DNA from: a bacterium
GTDB lineage: Bacteria > Patescibacteriota > Minisyncoccia > Phycocordibacterales > Phycocordibacteraceae
Assembly: GCA_021781865.1 (NCBI GenBank)
Contig: JAJXVZ010000003.1
Location: forward strand, 1-31,037
Length of the DNA stretch: 31,037 nucleotides
Reading direction: 5' to 3'
Part shown: one piece after another, positions 25,394-31,037 of the stretch
How the letters are laid out: every line of letters begins with the position of its first letter
Numbering within the stretch: position 1 is the first letter of the stretch
Translations under genes and position numbers: made by a program
The notes under the pieces: generated by a model
Seen by the model: the letters and a program-made list of their open reading frames with translations, nothing else
The model's database searches: none
Told to the model about the DNA's origin: nothing

Positions 25394-25714
25394 ATGACAC
25401 AATCAATTCTCCAGAGTTATAATCAAACACCGCGCAAAGTCCGTCTCGTTACGGATCTCGTGAAAGGAAAGAAAATCCCAGCAGCGCTCACGATTCTTCA
25501 GTTTCTTCCGAAGCGTGCAGCTGAACCTATTGAGAAACTTATCAGGAGTGCGGCGGCGAATGCAAAGGAAAAAGGTAAGGATCCTAATGAAATGACAGTA
25601 CAGTCAATTACGGTTGAAAATGCTGGCATATTGAAAAAATATATGCCTCGCGCTTTCGGTCGTGCCTCACTCATCCGCCGTCGGAAAAGTCGTGTGAAAG
25701 TCACACTCGTTTAA
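25394..25714 (+). CDS. rplV: 50S ribosomal protein L22
   Basis: 106 residues. L22 lines the exit tunnel with a long beta-hairpin. 'NQTPRKVRLVTDLVKGK', 'AAEPIEKLIRSAAANAKE' and the hairpin 'KKYMPRAFGRASLIRRRKSRVKVTL' match. The hairpin tip reads 'MPRAFGRAS' against the common 'RPRARGRAS'. It starts 11 nt after rpsS without an SD. Confidence 0.96.
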   Translation: MTQSILQSYNQTPRKVRLVTDLVKGKKIPAALTILQFLPKRAAEPIEKLIRSAAANAKEKGKDPNEMTVQSITVENAGILKKYMPRAFGRASLIRRRKSRVKVTLV

Positions 25715-25724
25715 ATTCAGAATT

Positions 25725-26429
25725 ATGACGCACACCGTACATCCCTATGCGCACCGTCTCGGTATCATCAGAGACTGGAAAAGTCGTTGGTTTGCTGTGG
25801 ATAAGAAAAGTTATCGCGAGAATATAAAGGTAGATGAATTAATTCGTCGTTTCCTAACGAAACGTTTGCGTGGTACTTATACAAGTGGCGTCGAGATTGA
25901 GCGTTCAGCAAACGAATTACGCGTTGTCCTTTCCACTGGACGTCCCGGACTCGTTATTGGACGTTCTGGTGAAAACGCGGCCAAGTTGCGCACAGAACTT
26001 TTGAATCTTGTGCGCCGTATTGCGCCGACCGACCGTCGAACTCTCAAATTCGATATCGTTGAAGTACGACAACCTGAAACAGACGCCTCTGTAGTTGCCT
26101 ATATGGTTGCTGAAGGGCTCGAGAAGCGCATGCCATTTCGTCGGGTACTTAAACAGACGATAGAAAAGGTTATAGCCGTGCGCGAGGTTGAGGGAGTGCG
26201 TATCGCAATTTCAGGAAGGCTTGGCGGAGCGGAAATGAGCCGTAAAGAGGAGCTTAAGAAGGGTCGTATTCCACTACAAACGTTCCGTGCAGATATAGAT
26301 TTTGCACATGAGCAGGCGTATTTACCCTACGGTGTTATTGGTATTAAGGTGTGGATTTACCGAGGTAACGTATACCAGGAGAAGAAAACCTCGGTTCGTA
26401 TACAGGAGGGGGCGCCTTCTCGTGGATAA
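25725..26429 (+). CDS. rpsC: 30S ribosomal protein S3
   Basis: 234 residues. S3 guards the mRNA entry channel and contributes to unwinding mRNA structure. N-terminal 'HPYAHRLGIIRDWKSRWFA', a type II KH domain around 'GRPGLVIGRSGENAAKLRTEL' (GxxG loop GRSG), and the C-terminal domain with 'GVRIAISGRLGGAEMSRKEELKKGRIPLQTFRADIDFA' and 'GVIGIKVWIYRG'. Normal length; no SD. Confidence 0.97.
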   Translation: MTHTVHPYAHRLGIIRDWKSRWFAVDKKSYRENIKVDELIRRFLTKRLRGTYTSGVEIERSANELRVVLSTGRPGLVIGRSGENAAKLRTELLNLVRRIAPTDRRTLKFDIVEVRQPETDASVVAYMVAEGLEKRMPFRRVLKQTIEKVIAVREVEGVRIAISGRLGGAEMSRKEELKKGRIPLQTFRADIDFAHEQAYLPYGVIGIKVWIYRGNVYQEKKTSVRIQEGAPSRG

Positions 26430-26438
26430 TATTTTTGT

Positions 26439-26858
26439 ATGTTATTTCCTAAAAAAGTAAAACATCGTAAATGGCAGACTCAGCGCAAGAGCGCAAAACG
26501 TTTGAATCGTCCAGATACGCGTGGCACAACTATTGTTTTTGGCTCATTTGGACTTAAGGCGCTCTCGAGTGCGCGTGTGACTAGTAATCAGATCGAGTCA
26601 GTACGTAAGGTACTTACACGTGCGACTGCAAAAACAGGGAAACTTTCCATCCGCATTTTTCCTGATCGTCCAGTGACCGCAAAGCCAGCTGAGGTTGGCA
26701 TGGGTAGCGGTAAGGGTGACCCGAAGCATTACGTGTTTGAGGTACGCCCTGGGCGTATCCTCTTCGAGATCGATGGGGTCCCTGAGAATATTGCTCGTGC
26801 ATATTTGCGGCAAGCAGGTATGAAACTGCCAATAAAAACTGCAATCATTGCACGTTAA
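26439..26858 (+). CDS. rplP: 50S ribosomal protein L16
   Basis: 139 residues. L16 helps position tRNA at the A and P sites. 'MLFPKKVKHRKWQ', 'FGSFGLKALSSARVTSNQIES', 'RIFPDRPVTAKPAEVGMGSGKGDPKHYVFEVRPGRILFEIDGV' and 'ARAYLRQAGMKLPIKTAIIAR' are all standard; the 'MGSGKG' loop near the tRNA is intact. 9 nt after rpsC, no SD. Confidence 0.97.
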   Translation: MLFPKKVKHRKWQTQRKSAKRLNRPDTRGTTIVFGSFGLKALSSARVTSNQIESVRKVLTRATAKTGKLSIRIFPDRPVTAKPAEVGMGSGKGDPKHYVFEVRPGRILFEIDGVPENIARAYLRQAGMKLPIKTAIIAR

Positions 26859-26879
26859 ATTTGCTTTTATAGTATTTGT

Positions 26880-27080
26880 ATGACAAAAAGAGATAATATG
26901 ACAATGAAAACTGACCAGGAACTCAATAAGCTTCTTATTGAGACGCGTGCCCTGCTTCGCGCCGAGCGTTTTTCTGCAGCTGGTGCACGCGCCAAGAATC
27001 CGAACGCTGCACGAAGACTGCGCGCAACGATTGCTCGCGTACTGACCGAACAACATATTCGTGTGCTGAAATCCGTCTAA
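26880..27080 (+). CDS. rpmC: 50S ribosomal protein L29
   Basis: 66 residues. L29 lies beside L23 at the tunnel exit. It is the usual two-helix protein: 'TDQELNKLLIETRALLRAERFSAAGARAKNPNAARRLRATIARVLTEQ'. The start could also be the ATG at 26898 ('MTMKTDQEL'), as the first six residues are not needed for the fold; neither has an SD. Confidence 0.9.
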   Translation: MTKRDNMTMKTDQELNKLLIETRALLRAERFSAAGARAKNPNAARRLRATIARVLTEQHIRVLKSV

Positions 27081-27085
27081 ATCGT

Positions 27086-27349
27086 ATGGAACAAAAAATT
27101 ACTCGCCCCCAGTCATTTGTCGGCGTCGTTGTTAAGACAGCGATGAAAGATACGGCAACCGTCAAGGTTGATCGTTACGTGAAAAATGTTAAGTACAAGA
27201 AATATCTTGTGCGATCTAAGAAATATCTTGTGCACAATCCCGGCAACACGGTGCAAGTTGGTGACACGGTTACTATAGTGGCAACGCGGCCGATCTCAAA
27301 ATCAAAACACTTCCGTATTATTAATGAGAAAGTAAATATTGGTAATTGA
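27086..27349 (+). CDS. rpsQ: 30S ribosomal protein S17
   Basis: 87 residues. Primary 16S rRNA-binding OB-fold protein. 'FVGVVVKTAMKDTATVKVDRYVKNVKYKKYLVRSKKYLVHNPGNTVQVGDTVTIVATRPISKSKHFRI' is the classic S17 pattern. 5 nt after rpmC; ends with TGA. Confidence 0.96.
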   Translation: MEQKITRPQSFVGVVVKTAMKDTATVKVDRYVKNVKYKKYLVRSKKYLVHNPGNTVQVGDTVTIVATRPISKSKHFRIINEKVNIGN

Positions 27350-27351
27350 GT

Positions 27352-27729
27352 ATGTTACAGGACCGATCTATCGTGGCAGTTGCGGATAATTCTGGCGGTA
27401 AATTCGCTAGAGTTTTCAAAGTACTTGGCGGATCCAAACGTCGTTACGCTGGCATTGGGGATGTTGTTGTTATTTCCATTCAGACCGCTGAACCACGCAA
27501 GGCAGTTAAGAAAAAGGACATCTATCGTGCCGTTGTTGTTCGACAGACAAAACCTTTTGCACGTAAGGATGGGTCATATGTTCGTTTCGATGAGAACGCA
27601 GTCGTTCTCATTGAGAAACAGGGTAAGGAAATGGGGCCCAAGGGGAATCGTATCTTTGGTCCTGTGCCACGTGAGTTATCCGAGCGTGGTTGGCATTCCA
27701 TCGTTTCCTTAGCGCCAGAAGTCGTATAG
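27352..27729 (+). CDS. rplN: 50S ribosomal protein L14
   Basis: 125 residues. L14 forms intersubunit bridges with 16S rRNA. '[27 protein letters not shown]', '[30 protein letters not shown]', '[37 protein letters not shown]'. It starts at the ATG at 27352, 2 nt after the rpsQ stop; the TTG at 27346 overlapping rpsQ is not needed. The usual 'NSGA/C' position is Gly. Confidence 0.96.
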   Translation: MLQDRSIVAVADNSGGKFARVFKVLGGSKRRYAGIGDVVVISIQTAEPRKAVKKKDIYRAVVVRQTKPFARKDGSYVRFDENAVVLIEKQGKEMGPKGNRIFGPVPRELSERGWHSIVSLAPEVV

Positions 27730-27752
27730 TCATTACGTTAATTTCTTTATAT

Positions 27753-27971
27753 ATGCATGTAAAAAAAGGAGATAAGGTGCAAATAATAACAGGGAAGGAC
27801 AAAGGCAAGTCCGGTGTTATCGTGCGTGCTTTCCCTCGCGAGGATAAGATCATAGTCGAGGGTGTGGCGTTATATAAACGTCACTTAAAAGGTGGCACGG
27901 GGAAAGTTGGACGTATTGTTGAGAAATCTCGGCCGATCCACGTGTCAAATGTAAAGCGAATGGAAAAATAA
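27753..27971 (+). CDS. rplX: 50S ribosomal protein L24, short form
   Basis: 72 residues, shorter than the ~103 of E. coli. L24 initiates 50S assembly at the tunnel exit. The KOW motif '[36 protein letters not shown]' and '[14 protein letters not shown]' are present; the C-terminal part after that is missing. The frame is open back to 27690 inside rplN, but the ATG at 27753 is the family start. Confidence 0.93.
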   Translation: MHVKKGDKVQIITGKDKGKSGVIVRAFPREDKIIVEGVALYKRHLKGGTGKVGRIVEKSRPIHVSNVKRMEK

Positions 27972-27974
27972 AAC

Positions 27975-28529
27975 ATGTCTCTTACCAAACAAAAACAACA
28001 AACAGCATATCTCGCCCTCAAGGAAATCTTTGGCTACACGAGTCCGATGCAGAGCCCTCGTGTTCTTAAGATGATCGTCTCTTCTGGTGTAGGGAAAAAG
28101 CGTGATAAAAAACAAGTCGAGATTATCGAAAACCGTCTCGCGAGAATTACGGGGCAAAAACCGTCTTCGCGCCCCGCGCGCATTTCCATTGCTTCCTTCA
28201 AGGTGCGTGCGGGCGATACAGTCGGCCTGCAAGTAACGCTCCGAGGTGCACGTATGTTCGATTTTCTTGATAAGCTTATTCACGTTGCGCTTCCACGCAC
28301 GCGTGATTTTCGCGGTCTTTCTGCGAAAGCGATCGATGATATGGGTAACCTCACTATTGGCGTCAAAGAACATACGATTTTCCCAGAGACTTCCGATGAA
28401 GACCTAAAGGATGTTTTCGGTTTCGCTGTCACCATTGTTACCACGGCGCATACGAAGGCTGAAGCTGAAGCTTTTTTTCGTCACATCGGCATGCCGCTTA
28501 TAGCTGAACCGAGTACGGCTAAGAAATAG
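27975..28529 (+). CDS. rplE: 50S ribosomal protein L5
   Basis: 184 residues. L5 binds 5S rRNA and contacts P-site tRNA. 'SPMQSPRVLKMIVSSGVGKKRDKK', 'ARITGQKPSSRPARISIASFKVRAGDTVGLQVTLRG', 'RDFRGLSAKAIDDMGNLTIGVKEHTIFPE' are typical. It ends a run of nine genes with gaps of 23 nt or less; the next ribosomal gene is 505 nt away. Confidence 0.96.
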   Translation: MSLTKQKQQTAYLALKEIFGYTSPMQSPRVLKMIVSSGVGKKRDKKQVEIIENRLARITGQKPSSRPARISIASFKVRAGDTVGLQVTLRGARMFDFLDKLIHVALPRTRDFRGLSAKAIDDMGNLTIGVKEHTIFPETSDEDLKDVFGFAVTIVTTAHTKAEAEAFFRHIGMPLIAEPSTAKK

Positions 28530-28975
28530 TCTATACAGGGTTTTCAAGGTGATTTGTAGTTTATAAGAATATAATTGCAGAATACTGAGAACAATAGGTT
28601 ATTGGGCTTTTCGTCGCCTGCATATATCTCGCGTCTCACTATTTTGTGCATCACTGACAATCACTCATTTCTGTACGGCGCTTATTAATCGGTGAGATAT
28701 ATGCACCTTCAACACGTATTAGCACTCTACCAAACAGAATACTGAGATCGTGTGGTTTATTGCACTTTCTTCGATATGTTCATCACATATCACCGTTCGC
28801 CGTATTCCCCATAGTACTGACCTCTTCAACAAGAAGTTGATGGACTCTCTTCCATGGTATAGGTATAAAACCATCCATTGGTCCGCATTGAGCCTTGAAC
28901 TCGTGTCTCTATTGCGTTATTTTTGGTAAATTACCAGAGCGAAAATACTCAAAAGTACCGGATTCGCACAAATGT

Positions 28976-29004
28976 TTGACGGCGTAGATATGGAGTGATA
29001 CAGT
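28976..29004 (+). promoter_or_regulatory. rpsN promoter (-35 TTGACG, 17 bp, extended -10 TACAGT)
   Basis: -35 TTGACG at 28976-28981, 17 bp, -10 TACAGT at 28999-29004 with TGA at 28996-28998. Start expected at about 29011. Confidence 0.7.
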
Positions 29005-29012
29005 ACTCATAC

Positions 29013-29024
29013 GCTCTTCGGAGC
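29013..29024 (+). promoter_or_regulatory. 5'-terminal UUCG hairpin of rpsN mRNA
   Basis: GCTC-TTCG-GAGC: a C(UUCG)G tetraloop stem starting 2 nt after the predicted transcript start, then TTTATTTTTT and the ATG at 29035. No SD. Confidence 0.55.
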
Positions 29025-29034
29025 TTTATTTTTT

Positions 29035-29304
29035 ATGGCAAAAAGATCTCAGCTGGCAAGATATGCAAAGAAGGCGAAACTCGTGAAGAAGTACGCTGCA
29101 AAGCGTGCAGCTTTGAAGCTGGTTGGCGATTCTGTGGGTCTTCAGAAGCTTCCGAGAAATTCTTCTCCTGTGCGTCTGAAAAATCGCTGCTCAATTACTG
29201 GCCGTTCGCGCGGTTACATGCGAACATTCGGTCTTTCGCGCATCCAATTCAGAGAACTTGCGCGAGAAGGTAAGATTCCGGGCATTAAGAAAGCATCATG
29301 GTAA
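29035..29304 (+). CDS. rpsN: 30S ribosomal protein S14, zinc-free form
   Basis: 89 residues. S14 is in the 30S head near S3 and S10. '[27 protein letters not shown]', '[51 protein letters not shown]'. Only one Cys is present where the zinc form has CxxC...CxxC, so this is the zinc-independent type. Its last 7 nt overlap the start of rpsH. Confidence 0.97.
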   Translation: MAKRSQLARYAKKAKLVKKYAAKRAALKLVGDSVGLQKLPRNSSPVRLKNRCSITGRSRGYMRTFGLSRIQFRELAREGKIPGIKKASW

Positions 29305-29696
29305 ACGACCGCGTCGGTGACTTCATCATACGTCTCCAAAATGCTGCCCACATCGGTAAGCGTGAAGTATCGGTGCCATATTCCGCACACATTGCTGCCA
29401 TCGCGAAGAAACTCAAAGAGCTCGGATTTTTAATGACCACTGAGGTTGACATAGAGGATGGTCCCCAAAAAACACTTATCGTAACACTTACATACGATGA
29501 ACATGATCGGGCAAAGTTACGCGGCGTAAAACGTATAAGTAAGCCTGGGCGTCGACTCTATGCACCTTATACTGCCGTACATCGTGTGAAGGGTGGTACA
29601 GGAGCACGCATTATTTCGAGCCCAGTGGGCGTTATCTCAGACGCTGACGCGCGCAAGAATCATATCGGTGGCGAAGAGCTTTTCGAGATTTGGTAA
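29298..29696 (+). CDS. rpsH: 30S ribosomal protein S8
   Basis: 132 residues. Primary 16S rRNA-binding protein and, in E. coli, repressor of the spc operon. '[26 protein letters not shown]', '[54 protein letters not shown]' fits. The start overlaps rpsN (ATGGTAA), suggesting coupling. Confidence 0.96.
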   Translation: MVNDRVGDFIIRLQNAAHIGKREVSVPYSAHIAAIAKKLKELGFLMTTEVDIEDGPQKTLIVTLTYDEHDRAKLRGVKRISKPGRRLYAPYTAVHRVKGGTGARIISSPVGVISDADARKNHIGGEELFEIW

Positions 29697-29713
29697 TACA
29701 AGACATACTCACC

Positions 29714-30244
29714 ATGAGCCGACTTGCGAAAAAACCAATAGCAGTAGGGAAGACTGATGTTTCAGTAACTGGAGGTATGCTGACAGTCAAGGGTTCCAAG
29801 GGAACGTTGACCAAACGCATACATCCTTCGATTGAAATTGCTATTGAACCGACCGGAGTTTTGGTCACGCCAAGAGACCGATCTCGCCTCGCTAAACAAC
29901 TTACGGGAACTTTCGCGTCGCACGTTAAAAACATGATTACGGGAGTCGAAACACCGTACGTGAAAAAACTCATTCTCGAGGGCGTTGGTTATAAAATGGA
30001 AGTAAAAGGGAAGGAAGTAGTACTTTCGGTCGGTTTCTCGCACACAGTGCCACTTATGATACCAGAAGGTATCACAGCGACAGTTGAGAAGAACGCTATT
30101 AAGCTCGAGAGCACAGACAAGGATTCGGTTGGGCAATTTGCCGCAAATATCAGACGTGTAAAACCACCAGAACCGTATCTCGGGAAGGGTATTCGTTATG
30201 AGAATGAAGTTATTCGTCGTAAGCAGGGCAAAAAGGCGCTCTAA
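29714..30244 (+). CDS. rplF: 50S ribosomal protein L6
   Basis: 176 residues. L6 is close to the factor-binding site. 'MSRLAKKPIAVGKTDVSV', 'GSKGTLTKRIHPSIEIAIE', 'VKKLILEGVGYKMEVKGKEVVLSVGFSHTV' and the C-terminal 'RRVKPPEPYLGKGIRYENEVIRRKQGKKAL' are diagnostic. The frame opens at 29690 within rpsH; the ATG at 29714 is the family start. Confidence 0.97.
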   Translation: MSRLAKKPIAVGKTDVSVTGGMLTVKGSKGTLTKRIHPSIEIAIEPTGVLVTPRDRSRLAKQLTGTFASHVKNMITGVETPYVKKLILEGVGYKMEVKGKEVVLSVGFSHTVPLMIPEGITATVEKNAIKLESTDKDSVGQFAANIRRVKPPEPYLGKGIRYENEVIRRKQGKKAL

Positions 30245-30253
30245 ACATAACTT

Positions 30254-30604
30254 ATGAATCGTAAACCCACATCAACCAGCGAATTTCGTAAACGTCGTCA
30301 TGCGCGAATACGTGCCCTTATCAAAGGGACAGCGGAACGCCCGCGACTCGTAGTATACCGAAGTAATCGGTACGTTTCCGCACAACTCATTGATGATGTT
30401 GTTGGGAAAACGGTTGCCGCAGCACACGGACGTGAGTTTAATGGGTCGCAAACGGAACAAGCCATATCCGTTGGCGCCATGATAGCAAAGAAGGCAAAGG
30501 CGGCTGGTATTATAACGATTGTTTTCGACCGCGGTGGTTATCATTATAATGGCCAGGTTAAGGTGCTTGCGAATGCTGCACGCGCTGGCGGCCTCGTTTT
30601 CTAA
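30254..30604 (+). CDS. rplR: 50S ribosomal protein L18
   Basis: 116 residues. 5S rRNA-binding protein of the central protuberance. 'RKRRHARIRALIKGTAERPRLVVYRSNRYVSAQLIDDVVGKTVAAA' and 'VFDRGGYHYNGQVKVLANAARAGGLVF' are typical. 9 nt after rplF, 11 nt before rpsE, no SD. Confidence 0.97.
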   Translation: MNRKPTSTSEFRKRRHARIRALIKGTAERPRLVVYRSNRYVSAQLIDDVVGKTVAAAHGREFNGSQTEQAISVGAMIAKKAKAAGIITIVFDRGGYHYNGQVKVLANAARAGGLVF

Positions 30605-30615
30605 TATACCTCTCT

Positions 30616-31037
30616 ATGACTATTTCGGAACAAAAGACCATACAAGATGCAGAAGGTATGCCACCGGTGGCGGAGGAGGTAGTCGTTGAGACAATTTCTA
30701 CCGCTGCTGAGACCAGCGCGTCCGCAGCACGCGTGTCGTCCGCGCGTGCTGGCGGCCGTGTGTCTCTACGGGGTCGCGCGCCACGTGCTAGCGGTGGACG
30801 CGGTCGTCCACAACGTGAACGTGGCGAGTTTGAACAGGTAACGATTGATGCGCGACGTGTAGCGCGCGTAATGGCCGGCGGCCGTCGTTTTAACTTTAGT
30901 CTTGTGGTAATTATCGGTGACCGGAAAGGTCGCGTTGGAGTAGGTTTAGGGAAGGGCGTTGATACCGCTCTTGCTATAGATAAAGCGATGCGTGACGCAA
31001 AGAAACATCTTTTTACGGTTCCACGCACATCCTCAGG
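30616..31037 (+). CDS. rpsE: 30S ribosomal protein S5, 3' end outside the window, long N-terminal extension
   Basis: 140 residues are inside the window; the frame is open at the edge. S5 stands at the mRNA entry site and affects fidelity. The S5 core begins at about residue 71 ('EFEQVTIDARRVARVMAGGRRFNFSLVVIIGDRKGRVGVGLGKG'). Before it lies an unusual extension of ~70 residues: an acidic/Ala/Thr part (1-38), then an Arg/Gly/Ser/Ala-rich segment (39-70, 'GGRVSLRGRAPRASGGRGRP'). E. coli S5 has only about 10 residues before the core. The ATG at 30616, 11 nt after rplR, is the first in frame. Confidence 0.94.
   Translation, partial: MTISEQKTIQDAEGMPPVAEEVVVETISTAAETSASAARVSSARAGGRVSLRGRAPRASGGRGRPQRERGEFEQVTIDARRVARVMAGGRRFNFSLVVIIGDRKGRVGVGLGKGVDTALAIDKAMRDAKKHLFTVPRTSS

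Larger units (their letters stand above)
28530..29034. other. 505-nt gene-free island between rplE and rpsN
   Basis: No convincing ORF on either strand. It holds a 12-bp perfect inverted repeat (TGCATATATCTC at 28619-28630 with GAGATATATGCA at 28694-28705, 63 nt apart) flanked by a 13-bp direct repeat CAGAATACTGAGA (28578-28590 and 28735-28747). Smaller dyads are GATATG/CATATC (28773-28791), TCAAC/GTTGA (28826-28840) and the palindrome TGGTAAATTACCA (28924-28936). A consensus TATAAT lies at 28570-28575 without a clear -35. The right end carries the rpsN promoter. It could be a small RNA, a decayed gene or a regulatory region. Confidence 0.6.

Noticed and set aside
28995..29273. ORF of 92 codons overlapping rpsN in another frame
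   Set aside because: It covers the rpsN promoter and the S14 coding region; the S14 frame is unmistakable, so this is a shadow.
29035..29304. Zinc-ribbon form of S14
   Set aside because: Only one Cys is present and the length is 89 residues, matching the zinc-free form.
30616..31037. Absence of rpmD (L30), a known CPR trait
   Set aside because: The position after rpsE lies outside the window, so presence or absence cannot be judged.

Overview
The window looks like chromosome from a Patescibacteria/CPR bacterium, probably of the Parcubacteria group. The reasons are the compact secreted and pilus-like gene set (LysM/M23 peptidase, peptidoglycan-binding proteins, DUF3298-type anchored protein, VirB6-like membrane protein with satellite secreted proteins), the divergent N-terminally extended ribosomal proteins, and initiation regions that mostly lack Shine-Dalgarno (SD) sequences. 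TGA is used as a stop, so this is not one of the UGA-recoded CPR lineages.

Layout. 1-7.5 kb holds envelope and housekeeping genes: a peptidoglycan-binding protein cut by the left edge, a DksA/TraR zinc-finger protein, a LysM+M23 peptidase (minus), a UvrD/PcrA helicase, a polytopic membrane protein, rsmA, and a second peptidoglycan-binding protein (minus). 7.6-13.25 kb is a tightly packed four-gene block resembling the type IV secretion/pilus-like loci of CPR: an anchored protein with a Ca-binding motif, a large secreted protein, a VirB6/TrbL-like polytopic protein with a coiled-coil tail, and a helical/proline-rich cytosolic protein. 13.3-31.0 kb is the ribosomal superoperon: rpsL-rpsG, fusA, tuf-rpsJ, rplC-D-W-B, rpsS-rplV-rpsC-rplP-rpmC-rpsQ-rplN-rplX-rplE, and rpsN-rpsH-rplF-rplR-rpsE (cut by the right edge).

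The superoperon is broken up. Three small units sit between rpsG and fusA, between rpsJ and rplC, and between rplB and rpsS. Each has its own promoter, a strong SD, one ORF (unknown, sugar-1-phosphate transferase, unknown Cys-containing) and an intrinsic terminator. The ribosomal protein genes show essentially no SD. Instead, the first gene of several ribosomal transcription units (rpsL, fusA, rpsS, rpsN, and less clearly tuf and rplC) has a -35/-10 promoter whose predicted transcript begins with a short GC hairpin, mostly followed by a U-rich tract and the start codon. Several non-ribosomal genes instead have a -10 (often extended, TGn) only 6-8 nt from the ATG, as expected for leaderless mRNAs. 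So three styles of translation initiation seem to coexist.

Other points: a beta-propeller-like Asp-box protein with strikingly conserved DNA repeats between fusA and tuf, a 505-nt gene-free island with dyads and a direct repeat between rplE and rpsN, and an S12 that lacks the usual proline of its decoding-centre loop. I see no tRNA, rRNA, CRISPR array or insertion sequence. All functional calls come from motif recognition by eye; no database search was run.
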